Assembly: GCA_963513935.1 (NCBI GenBank)
Contig: OY740769.1
Span: 71,131,712 to 71,195,711, forward strand
DNA length: 64,000 bases
Direction: 5' to 3'
Source: Aphrophora alni
Taxonomy: Eukaryota > Arthropoda > Insecta > Hemiptera > Aphrophoridae
Position numbers and translations under genes: made by a program. Shown piece by piece: positions 47,004 to 58,345 of this stretch (position 1 is its first letter; every line of letters begins with the position of its first letter). Under the pieces are notes generated by a model that was not told the origin of the DNA, ran no database searches, and was given only the letters and a program-made list of their open reading frames with translations.

Positions 47004-48714
47004 TGTATTGACTCCTTAGTAAATTTAAAGTGCTATTACAGACCGGAATTAAGAATTTAAAATAATTACAGAAATGAATTTAGATATAAAGGCACCAATT
47101 TAGATTTAAAATTGTTCTTTCCTTCACAATTAATAATAAATCATCTCACTGTGTTAATGTTACAAATTTATGGATTTTACATATGCTTTTTAGTTTCGTA
47201 GAAAGATAAGATTTTGTATACCAGTTTAAGATATTATTTTTAATGTATATATTTATAGGTATTTTACTTTTCTAATAAAGAATTATATTTATTTTTAATT
47301 AAATGTAAATTTTATAACCCATATATTTTCTAATATCGATTTGATATATTTTAGTTACTAGATCATAAATCATATTCCTCTATCCTAGTTTTGTAATAGT
47401 AATTCCTTTGTCTTAATCCTCTATACTAGTGAAATAGGAAAGTTGCACAGCCTCTGGATAACCTAGTAATGTTTTGTACTTTCTAAGTCAATGTAAATTT
47501 TGGTTGGCTTTCTTTTGACTTTTTTTTTTCAAAACCACCCATAGACTATTTATCTTTGCAAGTGGTAGCTGTAAGGGTTGCAATAATCTATTTCAAAGAG
47601 ACATTCCTTATATATTGAAAATTAAATTTTGATCTATTTATAAAACTTCTAAAAAATATATATAATCATACAGCTAACATGTTACACAAAATATTTTATA
47701 TCAAATATTTATATGAATGTTTAAATGGAATGTTTTTTGTACATGGTTACCAATCATGCCGTAAAGTCACTATTCACACTTTGGATTGAAGACTTGCGAT
47801 TCCGTTGTCGAAAGCCCGCCATCCTTCCTCGTGGAGATGTACTTTCCTGGTTCAACATCAAACGAATTTGCCTTTTTCCCTGCTAATTTCTGTCATTAAG
47901 TTGCTAATAGTCATACTTTTAAATTAGTCTCTTTATCTTATTAAACTGTTCAATATTCCTTTTTATAAAAAATTACTCGATTATACAATAATACCAACTC
48001 AGCATTACTGTAACGAAAACATGCACATTTTTTAGATCATACCAAAAAAAGTTTAGTTTGTTTATTTTAACTGATCTTTAGTACACAAAACACTTTTTAA
48101 ACAGTTCATTACTGATCTTAAATAATTGTTCGGTCAAAAACACATAATTCATTTTGCTTAATGAAATTTCATGGTTCTCATTCAACTTACTCGTCAGCAC
48201 AACACGTCTTTTCCGTTCAAACATTTCTCAAAAATTGTCATCATCAAAATTACTGTCTATACACCTTTAGTCTATAATACATGTATACTAATATCAAATT
48301 AAAAGACATTTTGTCATAAAATCTATTTTTATACCAAAACCTTCACACAGAACGTCACACATCTACACTATTCAGACGTTACTCCCCGACTCTTTCTGCC
48401 TCCGGCACACTTAACTAAAATCATGGACAATTACATCATCTTATTATTTTTCACACATATATAAACGAAATTCTACTTAATTATGAACTCTAAATTAATT
48501 CTAAACATGTTAATATTCAAACATTATTTTGTGGATACTTTTGACATACATTTTAAATTTAATTCTATTAATTTTTCTAGACACTAATTTGACTCGCGTG
48601 TTATTTTTACAGCACTTTAGAACCAATTGCATTCCTTATATCATAACGACTCAACCAATCATATACAAACTTTTAATTATTACATTTTTTCTTGGTTCCA
48701 ATTCAAAATTCAAA
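47004..48714. other. Unassigned stretch, possibly LTR-derived
   Basis: 47004-47770 is plain AT-rich sequence. 47770-48620 is richer in C and poor in G on the plus strand with phrases like those in the LTRs, but I found no ends, duplication or matching partner. Confidence 0.3.
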
Positions 48715-50340
48715 AATGTATGTATTACACAGTGTTCCATAAAAAGTCCCATGATTTGTCTAAGTTGTCCCATTTACTATGTGAGTGCCCCTCAAGACTT
48801 CCCCATCTTTGGTGGTGTTTTGCACGAACCTACCTATTTATGGCCATCTTGGCCAGACACACAGAGATTTCTACTGCTGGCTCAGATCCCACAAACTTTG
48901 ATACAGAGCCCCATTTAAGTAAATTTTCTGCCTTCTCATTACCCTCAACTCCCTTATGCCCCTGCACCCAGTGGAAAGTTACCCGGATTTCTTCTGATAA
49001 AACATTGATTTTATTATAGTGCCTACAAGTGTATTAATTGCAGCCTGACTATCTATATAGAACTAAATATGGGTTTTCTTAAAAGTCCCGCTGCAAATTC
49101 TATTGTATACAATCATTTATGGCCCAAGGGAAACAAATGTTTCAACCCTAGTCTCAGCCCATATACCCCGGCACCAGTATGTTCCTTAGTTTTGGAACAT
49201 CAATGTACCACACCAGGACTCCTGTATTTCCTAGCACTCAATTTTCATAACCATGGGTCATATAGACTTTAAAAGGTCTTGAAAACGAGTACAGTAGACT
49301 CTCATAAATTCGGATCACAAAAATCCGGACTGGACGGTAAATTTTTTTAAATAACAATTTGCCACTTTAGTGCCTTCAATTTTCACGCGATCTTCCGCAT
49401 TGTATGAATGATGTAATTGTAATGATTCACGAGCAGTGGAAGTTTCCGCGCGGCTGAGGTAATTGACATGCCCTACCCTGTGTTTTACTTAATTGCAATC
49501 CAGTACTATATTATGTACATTACAGTAACAGTATCATTAGTTAATGTGTCAGAGTGTAACAAGTGTCGTTGGGTATCGGTATGGGTCGGTAGCGATTGCA
49601 TGTGCGGCTTATCACCGCTCGTATCGGCCTTGCGGTCGACTTATCTCCGACTCTGGGAAATTCGGATTTTTCGGAATCCGGACCGGCCGTCCGCCACAAT
49701 AGTCCGGATTTATGAGAGTCTACTATATCTGGTGTCTATCTTATCACTATCCATACTATAATACCAGTATAGATGTACTTCAACATTGCTGGTCTTAGAC
49801 CTCAGGTTCTGCCTACTGCCCTTCTTGCTGCCATTAATGATCTGTTGGCTTTTTCTGTAGTGTGCCTCAAGTGTGAATTGCAGGTTAATTTGGTGTCTAG
49901 TACCACACCTAGATGTTTGACCTCATCTCCACTTGGAAGTTTCGTCCCAGAAAGTTTAATATCATTCAAATTTAGAGTGATCTTCCTTTTGTAAATGGGA
50001 TCAATATCACCTTATTAGGGTTGACACTGAGGTTTTCCTTGAGACACCATCCCTCTAGTAGTGATAGAACGCTTTTCATGACATCTACCAATGTATTCTT
50101 AAATCTCACTTGAATAAGCAACACCACATTATTTGCATATTCTTGGGTGTAGTAATCCTCTGATTACCTTTGGTGACTCCAGCGTCCAGCTCTTCTTCCA
50201 GTACTTTAGCTACAACTCTCCTCCCATTTAACATGTCCCCCATCCACACAGTTGTATTATGAGTACCTATGTCCTGCTGCGGAGGTTGAAGAGTAGTTTC
50301 CACTTGAGTTGTCTTTTCTATGCTCCCCAGGATCATCTAC
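48715..50340 (-). pseudogene. LINE with RT and RNase H (R1/I/LOA-like), interrupted
   Basis: From 50336 down, the minus strand reads TVWMGDMLNGRRVVAKVLEE, then SVNPNKV, KLPSGDEVKHLGVVLDTKLT and TTEKANRSLMAARRAVGRT, the late RT region. After a Tigger-like insertion it continues WYIDVPKLRNILVPGYMG (an altered WxTDGSK...GAGVYG RNase H start), IDSQAAINTL, FHWVQGHKGVEGNEKAENLL and RWGSLEGHSHSKWDNL. RNase H after RT points to the R1/I/LOA side of LINEs rather than Jockey. Many frameshifts; the catalytic FADD part is missing. Confidence 0.78.
49292..49725. mobile_element. Tigger/pogo-like MITE
   Basis: TA at 49290-49291 and 49726-49727. Ends CAGTAGACTCTCATAAATTC and, inverted, TAGTAGACTCTCATAAATCC. 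434 bp, interior GC-richer than the surroundings, no transposase. It splits the LINE exactly between RT and RNase H. Confidence 0.87.
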
Positions 50341-51233
50341 TTTTTCTGGTTTTGTTTAGTCCATTAAAGTCCCACGAATAGCTAGGTGCATAAACAGCCA
50401 CCCATACAGAGCCCCCCCTCCTGTATCGTTCATACCATTTACCAAATAAATTTCAAATCAGTAACAGCCATACCCATTTTTAAATGTAGGATACGTTCCC
50501 CATATAATTTGCCTTCTAAATAAATGAGAATAAACACAAACTGAAAAGAATACTTAATCTTTCGAGTTTAACTTATTTTAAATAAACAAAGTATTTGCCA
50601 CAACTAAGAATAAATATTAAGCAATAACGTCTATTTTTTTTCCATTTCTAATAGAAAAAATAACTTCAACAGTAATTCTTTAAATATACTTTTGTCTTTT
50701 TTATCTGTGTGTGTGTAAACATTCCCTAGAACCAGATGTTACATAATCAATTCAATGGAAAAGAGTGTGTTTCTGTCAAAACATTGAGTTTGTAAATAAA
50801 AATTCAATCAATTACATTTCTATATAATTGTGCCTCAGAATCAATAGACTCTTCTTTGAAACATTTCACACTAGTGACGTAGCAGAATAGCGGGAATGAA
50901 ACAAATAAATCAAATATTCTTTTCCTTTGAGGATAGTGACTAAATTAATCGTTCTACCCCAAAATTAATGTTCATGTTGTAGGTTATCTTCTTATTTTTA
51001 ATAACTTGATCTATTGTAGATTGTTTCTAGTACTTACCTTTTTCTAAAATGTAACTAAGAAAATCAGAACTTGAAATTTTAGTTAAGTGTCTTAACATTA
51101 CCACGTTCACCTAAGTACAGACTGATTTTGGCAACCCATATGCAATATTAATTTGTAAAATGTATTTGATTTTATTTGTCTTATTGCATTTCCCTCTCAA
51201 GGACACTTTATTTCTTTTCTACCCCTTCTTCTT

Positions 51234-51282
<49 letters not shown>

Positions 51283-52068
51283 AGATGTGACAAAATATAA
51301 ATCCTTTGCAGGAAAAGTACTAATTTTAGCTTCCTAATTTGGAATTCATTATCCATTACGGGTTGTTGGGATTCTTAGAGCTGGGTCAGATTAGGTTTCC
51401 TTCTTTTAACATATCATGTTGCTCCAATTTTTAAATTTAAGACTTATCTGGCTGTGATAGGTCTTTATGAATGTTCCATTATCATTATATACAGAGTAAT
51501 GGTTAATTTATAATATTAATTTAATTACCGGTAACGTTGTTGCTTTTTATGAAGATAAACATCCATGTGTTTTTGAATATTATTCACTTCCAGAGTATTT
51601 TTTTATTTGGAAATATTATTGATTGTATTTTTTCACAAACTAAAAATAGGTTTCTTTCTAAGAACATGTTCCATCAATTATTTTTGTCTTCTTCCAAATA
51701 TAATATAATAAAATAAATATATTATCTCAGTCTGCTACTAATTTTACATAACAAGATCACCAACTAAATATAATAATTGCTTGTTGATTTTAAAAAAAAG
51801 GGCCTCACTAATGATCAAATAGACAACTATATGGAATCAACAACAATAGACTTTACTATTTACACATAATTTTAAAATTATCCATAAACATTCAACACTT
51901 TTATAAAAGTGTTGATGCAGCAGACTGGATTTGTTGATCAGGATGCTACTGAATTTAAATTATTTGGAGGTCCTGTACACATTGTGTAAGGTAGCAAAAC
52001 ACATATTTCAAAACTTGTTATTGTACTATTCAATTTTAATGTGATATTCACAAATTACACTTGTCATC
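50341..52068. other. Unassigned stretch with poly(A) run
   Basis: AT-rich sequence with a 45-A run at 51237-51281, perhaps a retroposon tail, but I could not define a body. Nothing else recognised. Confidence 0.45.
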
Positions 52069-52113
52069 TTAACCCTTTTAGTACCACGTGCCGATGCGAT
52101 CGGCACAACATAC

Positions 52114-52689
52114 TGTAACATTTTTATATAATTGAAGAATAAATTTGTAAATGGAATAGGATTATAAATGTAAAGTTATGGAAAATTATTCAAATGTTAC
52201 ATAGAAGAATACAAAATTTAATAAGCAGGTGCAGGAAAACCATGTGATTGAAACAACAAGTAAATCATATGATTTATAATAACAATTTAAAAAAAAGAGG
52301 AAGAAATTTTCAAATTATTCTGATATAAGATGATCTGAAGTGAAGTTGATATTTTTAAAGGGATAGGATACGATTGAAAAATAAAAACAGTTTAAGTGAA
52401 ATATTGAAATAATTATTATATTGAACAATTACCAGGAAGAAGTATATAAAAGGAACATTGTAAATGATGGTGAGATGAACTAATTATTATTTAAAACTGA
52501 TTATTATTTAAATATATTTCTGTTTAATTGTGAAACCCAAATCTGACCCCCGAGATAAAAATATAAAAAAACATTTATTTTTTTATAGTGAATATTTCTT
52601 TTATTGTGCTATTTAAGAACTTAATGATATAAATAATTTTTAATTTATAATTAATTTAAATAAATATAATACTCAAGAAAAGTATTATA
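52114..52689 (+). repeat. 5' LTR of element 2
   Basis: Starts TGTAACATTT and ends AAGTATTATA; the 3' terminus lacks the usual CA. A possible TATA-type motif GTATATAAAAGG at about 52441-52453 is followed by downstream sequence that could be R and U5. Confidence 0.92.
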
Positions 52690-52693
52690 AATT

Positions 52694-52713
52694 TGGCATC
52701 CACAACGTGGGGC
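52694..52713 (+). promoter_or_regulatory. Primer-binding site of element 2
   Basis: TGGCATCCACAACGTGGGGC begins 4 nt after the LTR. It has the TGG start and the ..CAACGTGGGGC pattern common at Gypsy-type primer sites. The tRNA was not assigned. Confidence 0.8.
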
Positions 52714-52851
52714 ACGATTAAATGTGCAATTAAACAATAAGCAATTTCAGGTTTTATAATATATATTTAATAATTTTAAATATATATTATTTTTTAATAT
52801 TAACTTATTCAATTAAAAGAAATTTCAATTTAAACAAAATAAATAATTAAA

Positions 52852-54105
52852 ATGTCAGAGCAAGGACGTTATGAATTAAGAGATAACCCAAAAGAGACAC
52901 AAAAAAAAAGAGAATTGGAGAATCAAAAGAAACAGGATAGGCCTAAGAAGGGAATGGTACAGGAGGAAGGACAAATGGTTAAAATATTGGAGGTTCAGGA
53001 AATTGATGAATGTTCCCCATATTCAGGGCAGGACAGGTTAGGACAGGATGAAAGAGATAGGGTACCATGCTCTGAGGTAGAAGAAAATGTTAGGGAGATA
53101 GAAATAGAAAGAGGAGGTGTTACACTTGTTACAGTGAATAAAGAAGAATCAGGTATGGAGAAATTATTGAGAGAAATGATGAAGAAGATGGATGAGAAGG
53201 ATAACAAATTTGATGTAATGAGGGAAACAATGTCAAGAATGGAAACAAAAAATGAAGAGAATAAAAATGAAATGATGAAGAAATTGGAAGGATTTGAGAA
53301 AAAATTTGAAAAGTTAGAGGGAAAGATTGATAATAAATTTGATGAGTTTAAGAGAGAGATAGAGGAGAAACAAGAGAGGATAATAGATCATAAGAAATTT
53401 GGGAGGAAAGTAGAGGAAAATTTTCAGATGTTGGGAGAGGAATTAAAAGAACAGAAGGAGAATATTGAAGAGTTAAATAATAGGGTTAAAATGAATAAAC
53501 AAAATTTTGAAAGGGTAGCTAGTAATATGGAAGAGAAAATGAAGGAAACGGAGGAGAGATTAAATAAGAAGGATAGTATGGAAAATAGAACTACTCAGAT
53601 AATATACTATGCTAATGATGAAAGCCACGCTCAGACTACAATGCCTAAGTTTAATGGAAGGGGAATAAACCCAATTGAATATATAAGAAAGTTGAAGAGA
53701 TATGTAGAGAAGATGCAAGAGAGAAGGGAAAGAGAAGGTAGAGAAAAGGTGGACATTAAGGATATAATGGACATATCTATGGAAGGAAATGCTGCTAGAT
53801 GGTGGCAAATTACAAGGGAGGACATAGAAGACTTGGAAAATTTCCAAGAAAGATTTTTAGAAAAATATTGGAACGATGAAGTACAAAACGGAATTAGAAA
53901 CAGTTTAGAAGTGGAGAAATATAGAAAAGATGGAAAGCTAAGCAGAGCAGAATATTTTATTGAAAAGGTGATAGTTATGAGAAATTTAACACTGACACCA
54001 ACTAAAGAAAAGTTTTATAAATTTAAATTCAAATTAAAGGGAGATGTATGTAAAGTTTGTAAAATAGTCAATGACTATAGAAAAATGTCACTGATAAAAA
54101 TTTAG
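52852..54105 (+). CDS. Ty3/Gypsy gag protein, element 2
   Basis: Intact 417-codon ORF. Residues 1-90 are charged and variable. Residues about 100-245 are a long Lys/Glu-rich coiled coil (MMKKMDEKDNKFDVMRETM, KKFEKLEGKIDNKFDEFKRE). Residues about 262-390 form the retrotransposon gag domain: TTMPKFNGRGINPIEYIRKL, GNAARWWQITREDIED, FQERFLEKYWNDEVQNGIRN. No zinc knuckle, protease or RT follows; the frame closes at TAG. It probably builds the particle. Open frame plus near-identical LTRs suggest it was recently functional. Confidence 0.9.
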   Translation: MSEQGRYELRDNPKETQKKRELENQKKQDRPKKGMVQEEGQMVKILEVQEIDECSPYSGQDRLGQDERDRVPCSEVEENVREIEIERGGVTLVTVNKEESGMEKLLREMMKKMDEKDNKFDVMRETMSRMETKNEENKNEMMKKLEGFEKKFEKLEGKIDNKFDEFKREIEEKQERIIDHKKFGRKVEENFQMLGEELKEQKENIEELNNRVKMNKQNFERVASNMEEKMKETEERLNKKDSMENRTTQIIYYANDESHAQTTMPKFNGRGINPIEYIRKLKRYVEKMQERREREGREKVDIKDIMDISMEGNAARWWQITREDIEDLENFQERFLEKYWNDEVQNGIRNSLEVEKYRKDGKLSRAEYFIEKVIVMRNLTLTPTKEKFYKFKFKLKGDVCKVCKIVNDYRKMSLIKI

Positions 54106-54168
54106 TAATTTGTTTAAAAAAATAAATAAATAAATTTTTTTTTAAAAATTAAAATTTTGCAGTACAGT

Positions 54169-54744
54169 TGTAACATTTTTATATAATTGAAGAATAAATT
54201 TGTAAATGGAATAGGATTATAAATGTAAAGTTATGGAAAATTATTCAAATGTTACATAGAAGAATACAAAATTTAATAAGCAGGTGCAGGAAAACCATGT
54301 GATTGAAACAACAAGTAAATCATATGATTTATAATAACAATTTAAAAAAAAGAGGAAGAAATTTTCAAATTATTCTGATATAAGATGATCTGAAGTGAAG
54401 TTGATATTTTTAAAGGGATAGGATACGATTGAAAAATAAAAACAGTTTAAGTGAAATATTGAAATAATTATTATATTGAACAATTACCAGGAAGAAGTAT
54501 ATAAAAGGAACATTGTAAATGATGGTGAGATGAACTAATTATTATTTAAAACTGATTATTATTTAAATATATTTCTGTTTAATTGTGAAACCCAAATCTG
54601 ACCCCCGAGATAAAAATATAAAAAAACATTTATTTTTTTATAGTGAATATTTCTTTTATTGTGCTATTTAAGAACTTAATGATATAAATAATTTTTAATT
54701 TATAATTAATTTAAATAAATTTAATACTCAAGAAAAGTATTATA
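54169..54744 (+). repeat. 3' LTR of element 2
   Basis: Same as 52114-52689 except for one A/T difference near the end (TAAATATAATACTC against TAAATTTAATACTC). The region just before it is T- and A-rich and lacks a classical polypurine tract. Confidence 0.93.
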
Positions 54745-55623
54745 ATACGTATGCAGAGTGCCAATGCTGATTGCATCGGCTCATTTTATATTAGTGCACA
54801 TAGTTCCTATGTATTCTAACAGATAGTGCTGGCATTCACTTAATACTATTAAGCAATCTTTCTGCTTTAAACTGATACAAGAATCTTCTTATTTGGAAGA
54901 AAAATAATCGAGTTAGTTCCGGTAAACAGCTGTTCTGTTAGAACACATTGTTATGTTCTGTTTATAAGAGTGTTTATTGTAATTTTATATATTTTAGGAT
55001 AATAGACTTGTTTTTTGGTATTGTGTTTTATTTTAATTAATTTTTTTTGTTCATTTAATTTAATATATTAATATAATTAGTTTTTCTTTAGTGACATTTA
55101 CTTTTGGCTAGGCCTAGCTAACCTACAAACCTTGTTTACCATAAATTATTTTATATATTTTAAAATATGTTCTTCTGAACATTAAACTTCCACATTAAAG
55201 ATAAAAATGGTAGTGACTGAATTTTTTTTAAATATTAGTATAAATAAGTTACTATTTTTTACCAACTGTGTCTTTTGTGAAAAAAAAAAAAGGTGTATAA
55301 CATCAACTTTGTTTTTTTAGTGTATTTTTTGTTATTTGGTAGATTTTTATCTAATAATGTATAAAATATATTATCTTTCCATTTTAATTATGCTTTAATA
55401 TGATAGTGAATGATTCAAAGAATGTTATGGTACTACAAACTCAGTTGATCAATATTTTATTTATAAAATAAGCAGTTTATGAATTTTTTTAAATTTGGGT
55501 AATAAAAATTTACCAGTTTGAACCTAAGAATCAGCATTAGTATAAGACTTTTTGAGGTGAGATAAAATTTTTATTACTATAGCATGAATAGTTTATAAGT
55601 TATGAAATGTTATAAAAGCACTA

Positions 55624-55624
<1 letters not shown>

Positions 55625-55680
<56 letters not shown>
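55625..55680. repeat. Poly(A) run
   Basis: 56 consecutive A inside the piggyBac-like element close to its right end. Confidence 0.95.
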
Positions 55681-55683
<3 letters not shown>

Positions 55684-56049
55684 TGGCAATTTTAGACAAA
55701 TCTTCCATATGGGGCTTGGTACTAAAAGGGTTATTGATTAAATCATGTAGGCTTCTACAACATACTAATATTTAGTAAAGTAAAACTGTTATAAATCAGT
55801 AGAAGAAATTAAGATCTGACCAAACCAAAAACTGAGCTCTGTAATAGAATTTACTTATGGTACAATATCTTGATATTAGCAAATTACTAATACAGCAATT
55901 TGAGCTATTACTAAATGACAGCAGTTTTAACTATCTCTATACAATGTATATGTGAAAAAGTAAAAAAAAAGTTTTTTGAGGATAACTTTTCACTTTTAGG
56001 TCTAACAACATCTCACAATAGCTTGTTTTGTGCAACTAATGAAGCCAAA

Positions 56050-57436
56050 TGTGACAATGTGAAAAATTAGAGTTTGTTGTAGGTTTGAAAAGACGCGGGT
56101 GAATAATAGCAGATAAGCTGTTTAAATCATATTTTGTATTTAGTAAATTCATTTATAAGAGAAAAATAGATTTTCAAAACAACAGAATAAATAATCATGT
56201 TAAATGTTAATATAATTTGTTTAATTAATAGTGTATGTAAATTTTAGTGTTTTATGGGGTGTGTGTTGAGCTTTGGTAACAGTGACCGGAAGGAACACTT
56301 TCAGAGGTAAGATATACCTCATGGCAACACGGTCAGTCTTAGAGGGAGATCTGGTGCAGTAAGACGTGTTTTGTGGTCAGAGAAACTTTTTTTTTGAAAT
56401 GTAGTAGAAGTGTTAGAAACAGTTTTAGTTGGGAGGTTACTATGATAGACGTTGATTAGTGATCTGTAAGTTTCCATAAATAAACTTTTAACAAAAGAGA
56501 CAGGAAAACGCGTTAAATTCAGTAGAGTTATGCAATATCTTGCCCGTGTCTATAGTAATTTGGACAATGAACGATTATATGCATTTGTTAATAAAAATGA
56601 ACTTTTGAGATTACGACCACGACATCTTTAAAGAAAATAGTTACATATCAACAGTGTTCATCTACTACAATTACGAGAACAGCTACGACGTTACTCAATG
56701 GACAATAAACTCAGCAAACGTGAATCACAGGTTCTATTGTTTCATATAAACTCTTTATAAAATGTTATATGTATTTTCTTTGAATTGTTTATGTAATAGA
56801 TATGAATTTCATTCATTTCATAAAAAATATATGTGAGTCTGGGTATCATGTAAATAAAGAACAAAATTAATTTTTATTTTATATATTTCTTGAATCGATT
56901 AAAAAGAATAAGTAAAATACTTATATCTAAATTCTTAAATTCAATTAATGGATTAAATACTTGCAAGTTAGATTTCTCAATAATATTATTTCAAAGTAAA
57001 ATTAAAATTTTTAAAGTTAAATATATGATCGATCTTTTGCAGAATTGATAAAATTTATAAAGTAACAAGACTTTACGAAGCATTTATGTTTATTATAAAT
57101 TGTGTATAATCAATGTATGTTAATAATTTGTTTTTGATTTATGTTAAAACTAATTGCAAAATGTTTAATAAATCTTTATGTTAATATTTCAGCTACAAGT
57201 GTTTTCATTGCTAAAATCCAAAGTCACTGTGGAGTACACTTTTAAAAGAGCTTACGACCCCTGAGATTATAAATTCATTTTTTATATGTTAAATATGACT
57301 ACAAAGTCTGGCGCCCATAATTATAAAATAATAAGCACGTAAATTCACTTTTCTTCAAGTTAAAAATAAAAAGTAAGAACTCTTCAAGTTCAAAATAATT
57401 TCTCTTTTAGAAATCTTACATTTTAAAATTATTACA
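56050..57436 (+). mobile_element. Solo LTR, Gypsy-type, subfamily a
   Basis: Ends TGTGACAA...TTATTACA with duplication CAAA (56046-56049, 57437-57440). Close to the reverse complement of the element-1 LTR, including CCGGAAGGAAC.CTTTC and CCTCATGGCAACA. TGGCGCCC at 57309-57316, 120 bp from its 3' end. Confidence 0.9.
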
Positions 57437-57440
57437 CAAA

Positions 57441-58114
57441 TATGTTTTTACGATAAAAAAAGAAAGTATTTACTACACAAAATTGACAAAAACAAAACCT
57501 TAACTTCATTAAAAAAATGTGTAATATAAGCTTTAATAACTGGAATTTTACTTGAAATTTACAACTAAAGTCAGATTTTACTAATATATGAATATGATTG
57601 AAAAATATGGTTTAGTAATCTGCAAATATTAGTACCAATATCAAGGACATTAAATGATTGAATATAACAAACATCAAAATAAATCAATAAATAATTCAAG
57701 TCTTATTACATCAGCGTATTAGCAGCATGACAACTATACATTTTTTAATATACTTTGTCACTCAATGAACACTGTTTAAAAATTAATATGATAATTATCA
57801 GTACCAGTTAAGATTTAATAAAGTTATCATAACATGTAAACACACACTGAAGTACAAAGATTTACCACATACCACCTGGATTTTATTAAAAAATTATTTT
57901 TCTCCTATACTTAAATGGAAATCAATCCATATTATCTAGAGACATTGCACTCAACATATTTTAAATATATATTCTTTTTTTTTAATCATACCAAAAATAT
58001 TTATTAAAACATTATAAAGCACCCTATATATTTTTTTAAATATTAAAATAAATTAACCAAAACATCTTTGGTACATTATGTAACTTATTGATTATTAATA
58101 TTACACATAGTTTG
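57441..58114 (-). other. 3' flank of the minus-strand gene
   Basis: AT-rich. An AATAAA on the minus strand at 58005-58000, 110 bp after the stop codon, is a candidate poly(A) signal for the exon at 58115-58345. Nothing else recognised. Confidence 0.4.
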
Positions 58115-58345
58115 CTATGATTTCACTGCTATGTCCACAGCATTCCAATGTTGTTCATTGAGTGATCTGATAAAAGTCTTGGCTTTATTCGACATGGGTT
58201 TATTTGAACCAAAATGTTTTTGATGTTTTTTTGCTTCTTCAAGTTGTTTAAATGCTCTTTGGTACTGGAATACAGCATGTATTAGATGCCATGCAGTGAA
58301 ATCTGGCCATAGAATATTAGTGAAGTATAGATAGCTGTATGATGC
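58115..58345 (-). CDS. Last coding exon of an unrecognised gene
   Basis: On the minus strand an acceptor TTTAATTTCAG|GCA opens a 77-codon frame ending TAG. It begins ASYSYLYFTNILWPDFTAWH and goes on through HAVFQYQRAFKQLEEAKKH to EQHWNAVDIAVKS. Codons are evenly used and there is no repeat flavour, so it looks like a real host exon. The first part is aromatic and helical, the second a charged helix. I do not recognise the family. Upstream exons lie to the right; 58346-59732 would be intron and shows nothing I can name. Confidence 0.65.
   Translation of the reverse strand, partial: ASYSYLYFTNILWPDFTAWHLIHAVFQYQRAFKQLEEAKKHQKHFGSNKPMSNKAKTFIRSLNEQHWNAVDIAVKS

Larger units (their letters stand above)
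52114..54744 (+). mobile_element. Complete gag-only LTR retrotransposon (element 2)
   Basis: Identical-length LTRs (576 bp each) enclose a 1479-bp interior with one ORF. A 4-bp duplication ATAC lies at 52110-52113 and 54745-54748. A primer-binding site follows the 5' LTR. There is no room for pol: the gag ORF ends 63 bp before the 3' LTR. The LTRs differ at one visible base, so insertion is very recent. Gag-only structure means mobility must be supplied in trans. Confidence 0.93.
52073..55730. mobile_element. piggyBac-like element interrupted by LTR element 2
   Basis: Ends CCCTTTTAGTACCA and its exact inverse, next to TTAA (52069-52072) on the left and TTAT (55731-55734, one base off) on the right. 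GTGCCGATGCGATCGGC and GTGCCAATGCTGATTGC motifs form sub-terminal repeats. Without the LTR element it is about 1.0 kb. It ends with a 56-A run (55625-55680). No transposase seen. Confidence 0.78.

Noticed and set aside
47770..48620. Additional LTR
   Set aside because: Composition is similar, but no ends, target duplication or clear alignment to the LTR family was found.
48529..49272. Plus-strand ORFs of 129, 130 and 67 codons
   Set aside because: Antisense to the LINE RNase H region.
49468..49994. Plus-strand ORFs of 97 and 73 codons
   Set aside because: The first is the inside of the Tigger MITE; the second is antisense to the LINE RT.
52995..53847. Minus-strand ORFs under the gag gene
   Set aside because: Shadows of the Lys/Glu-rich gag coding sequence.
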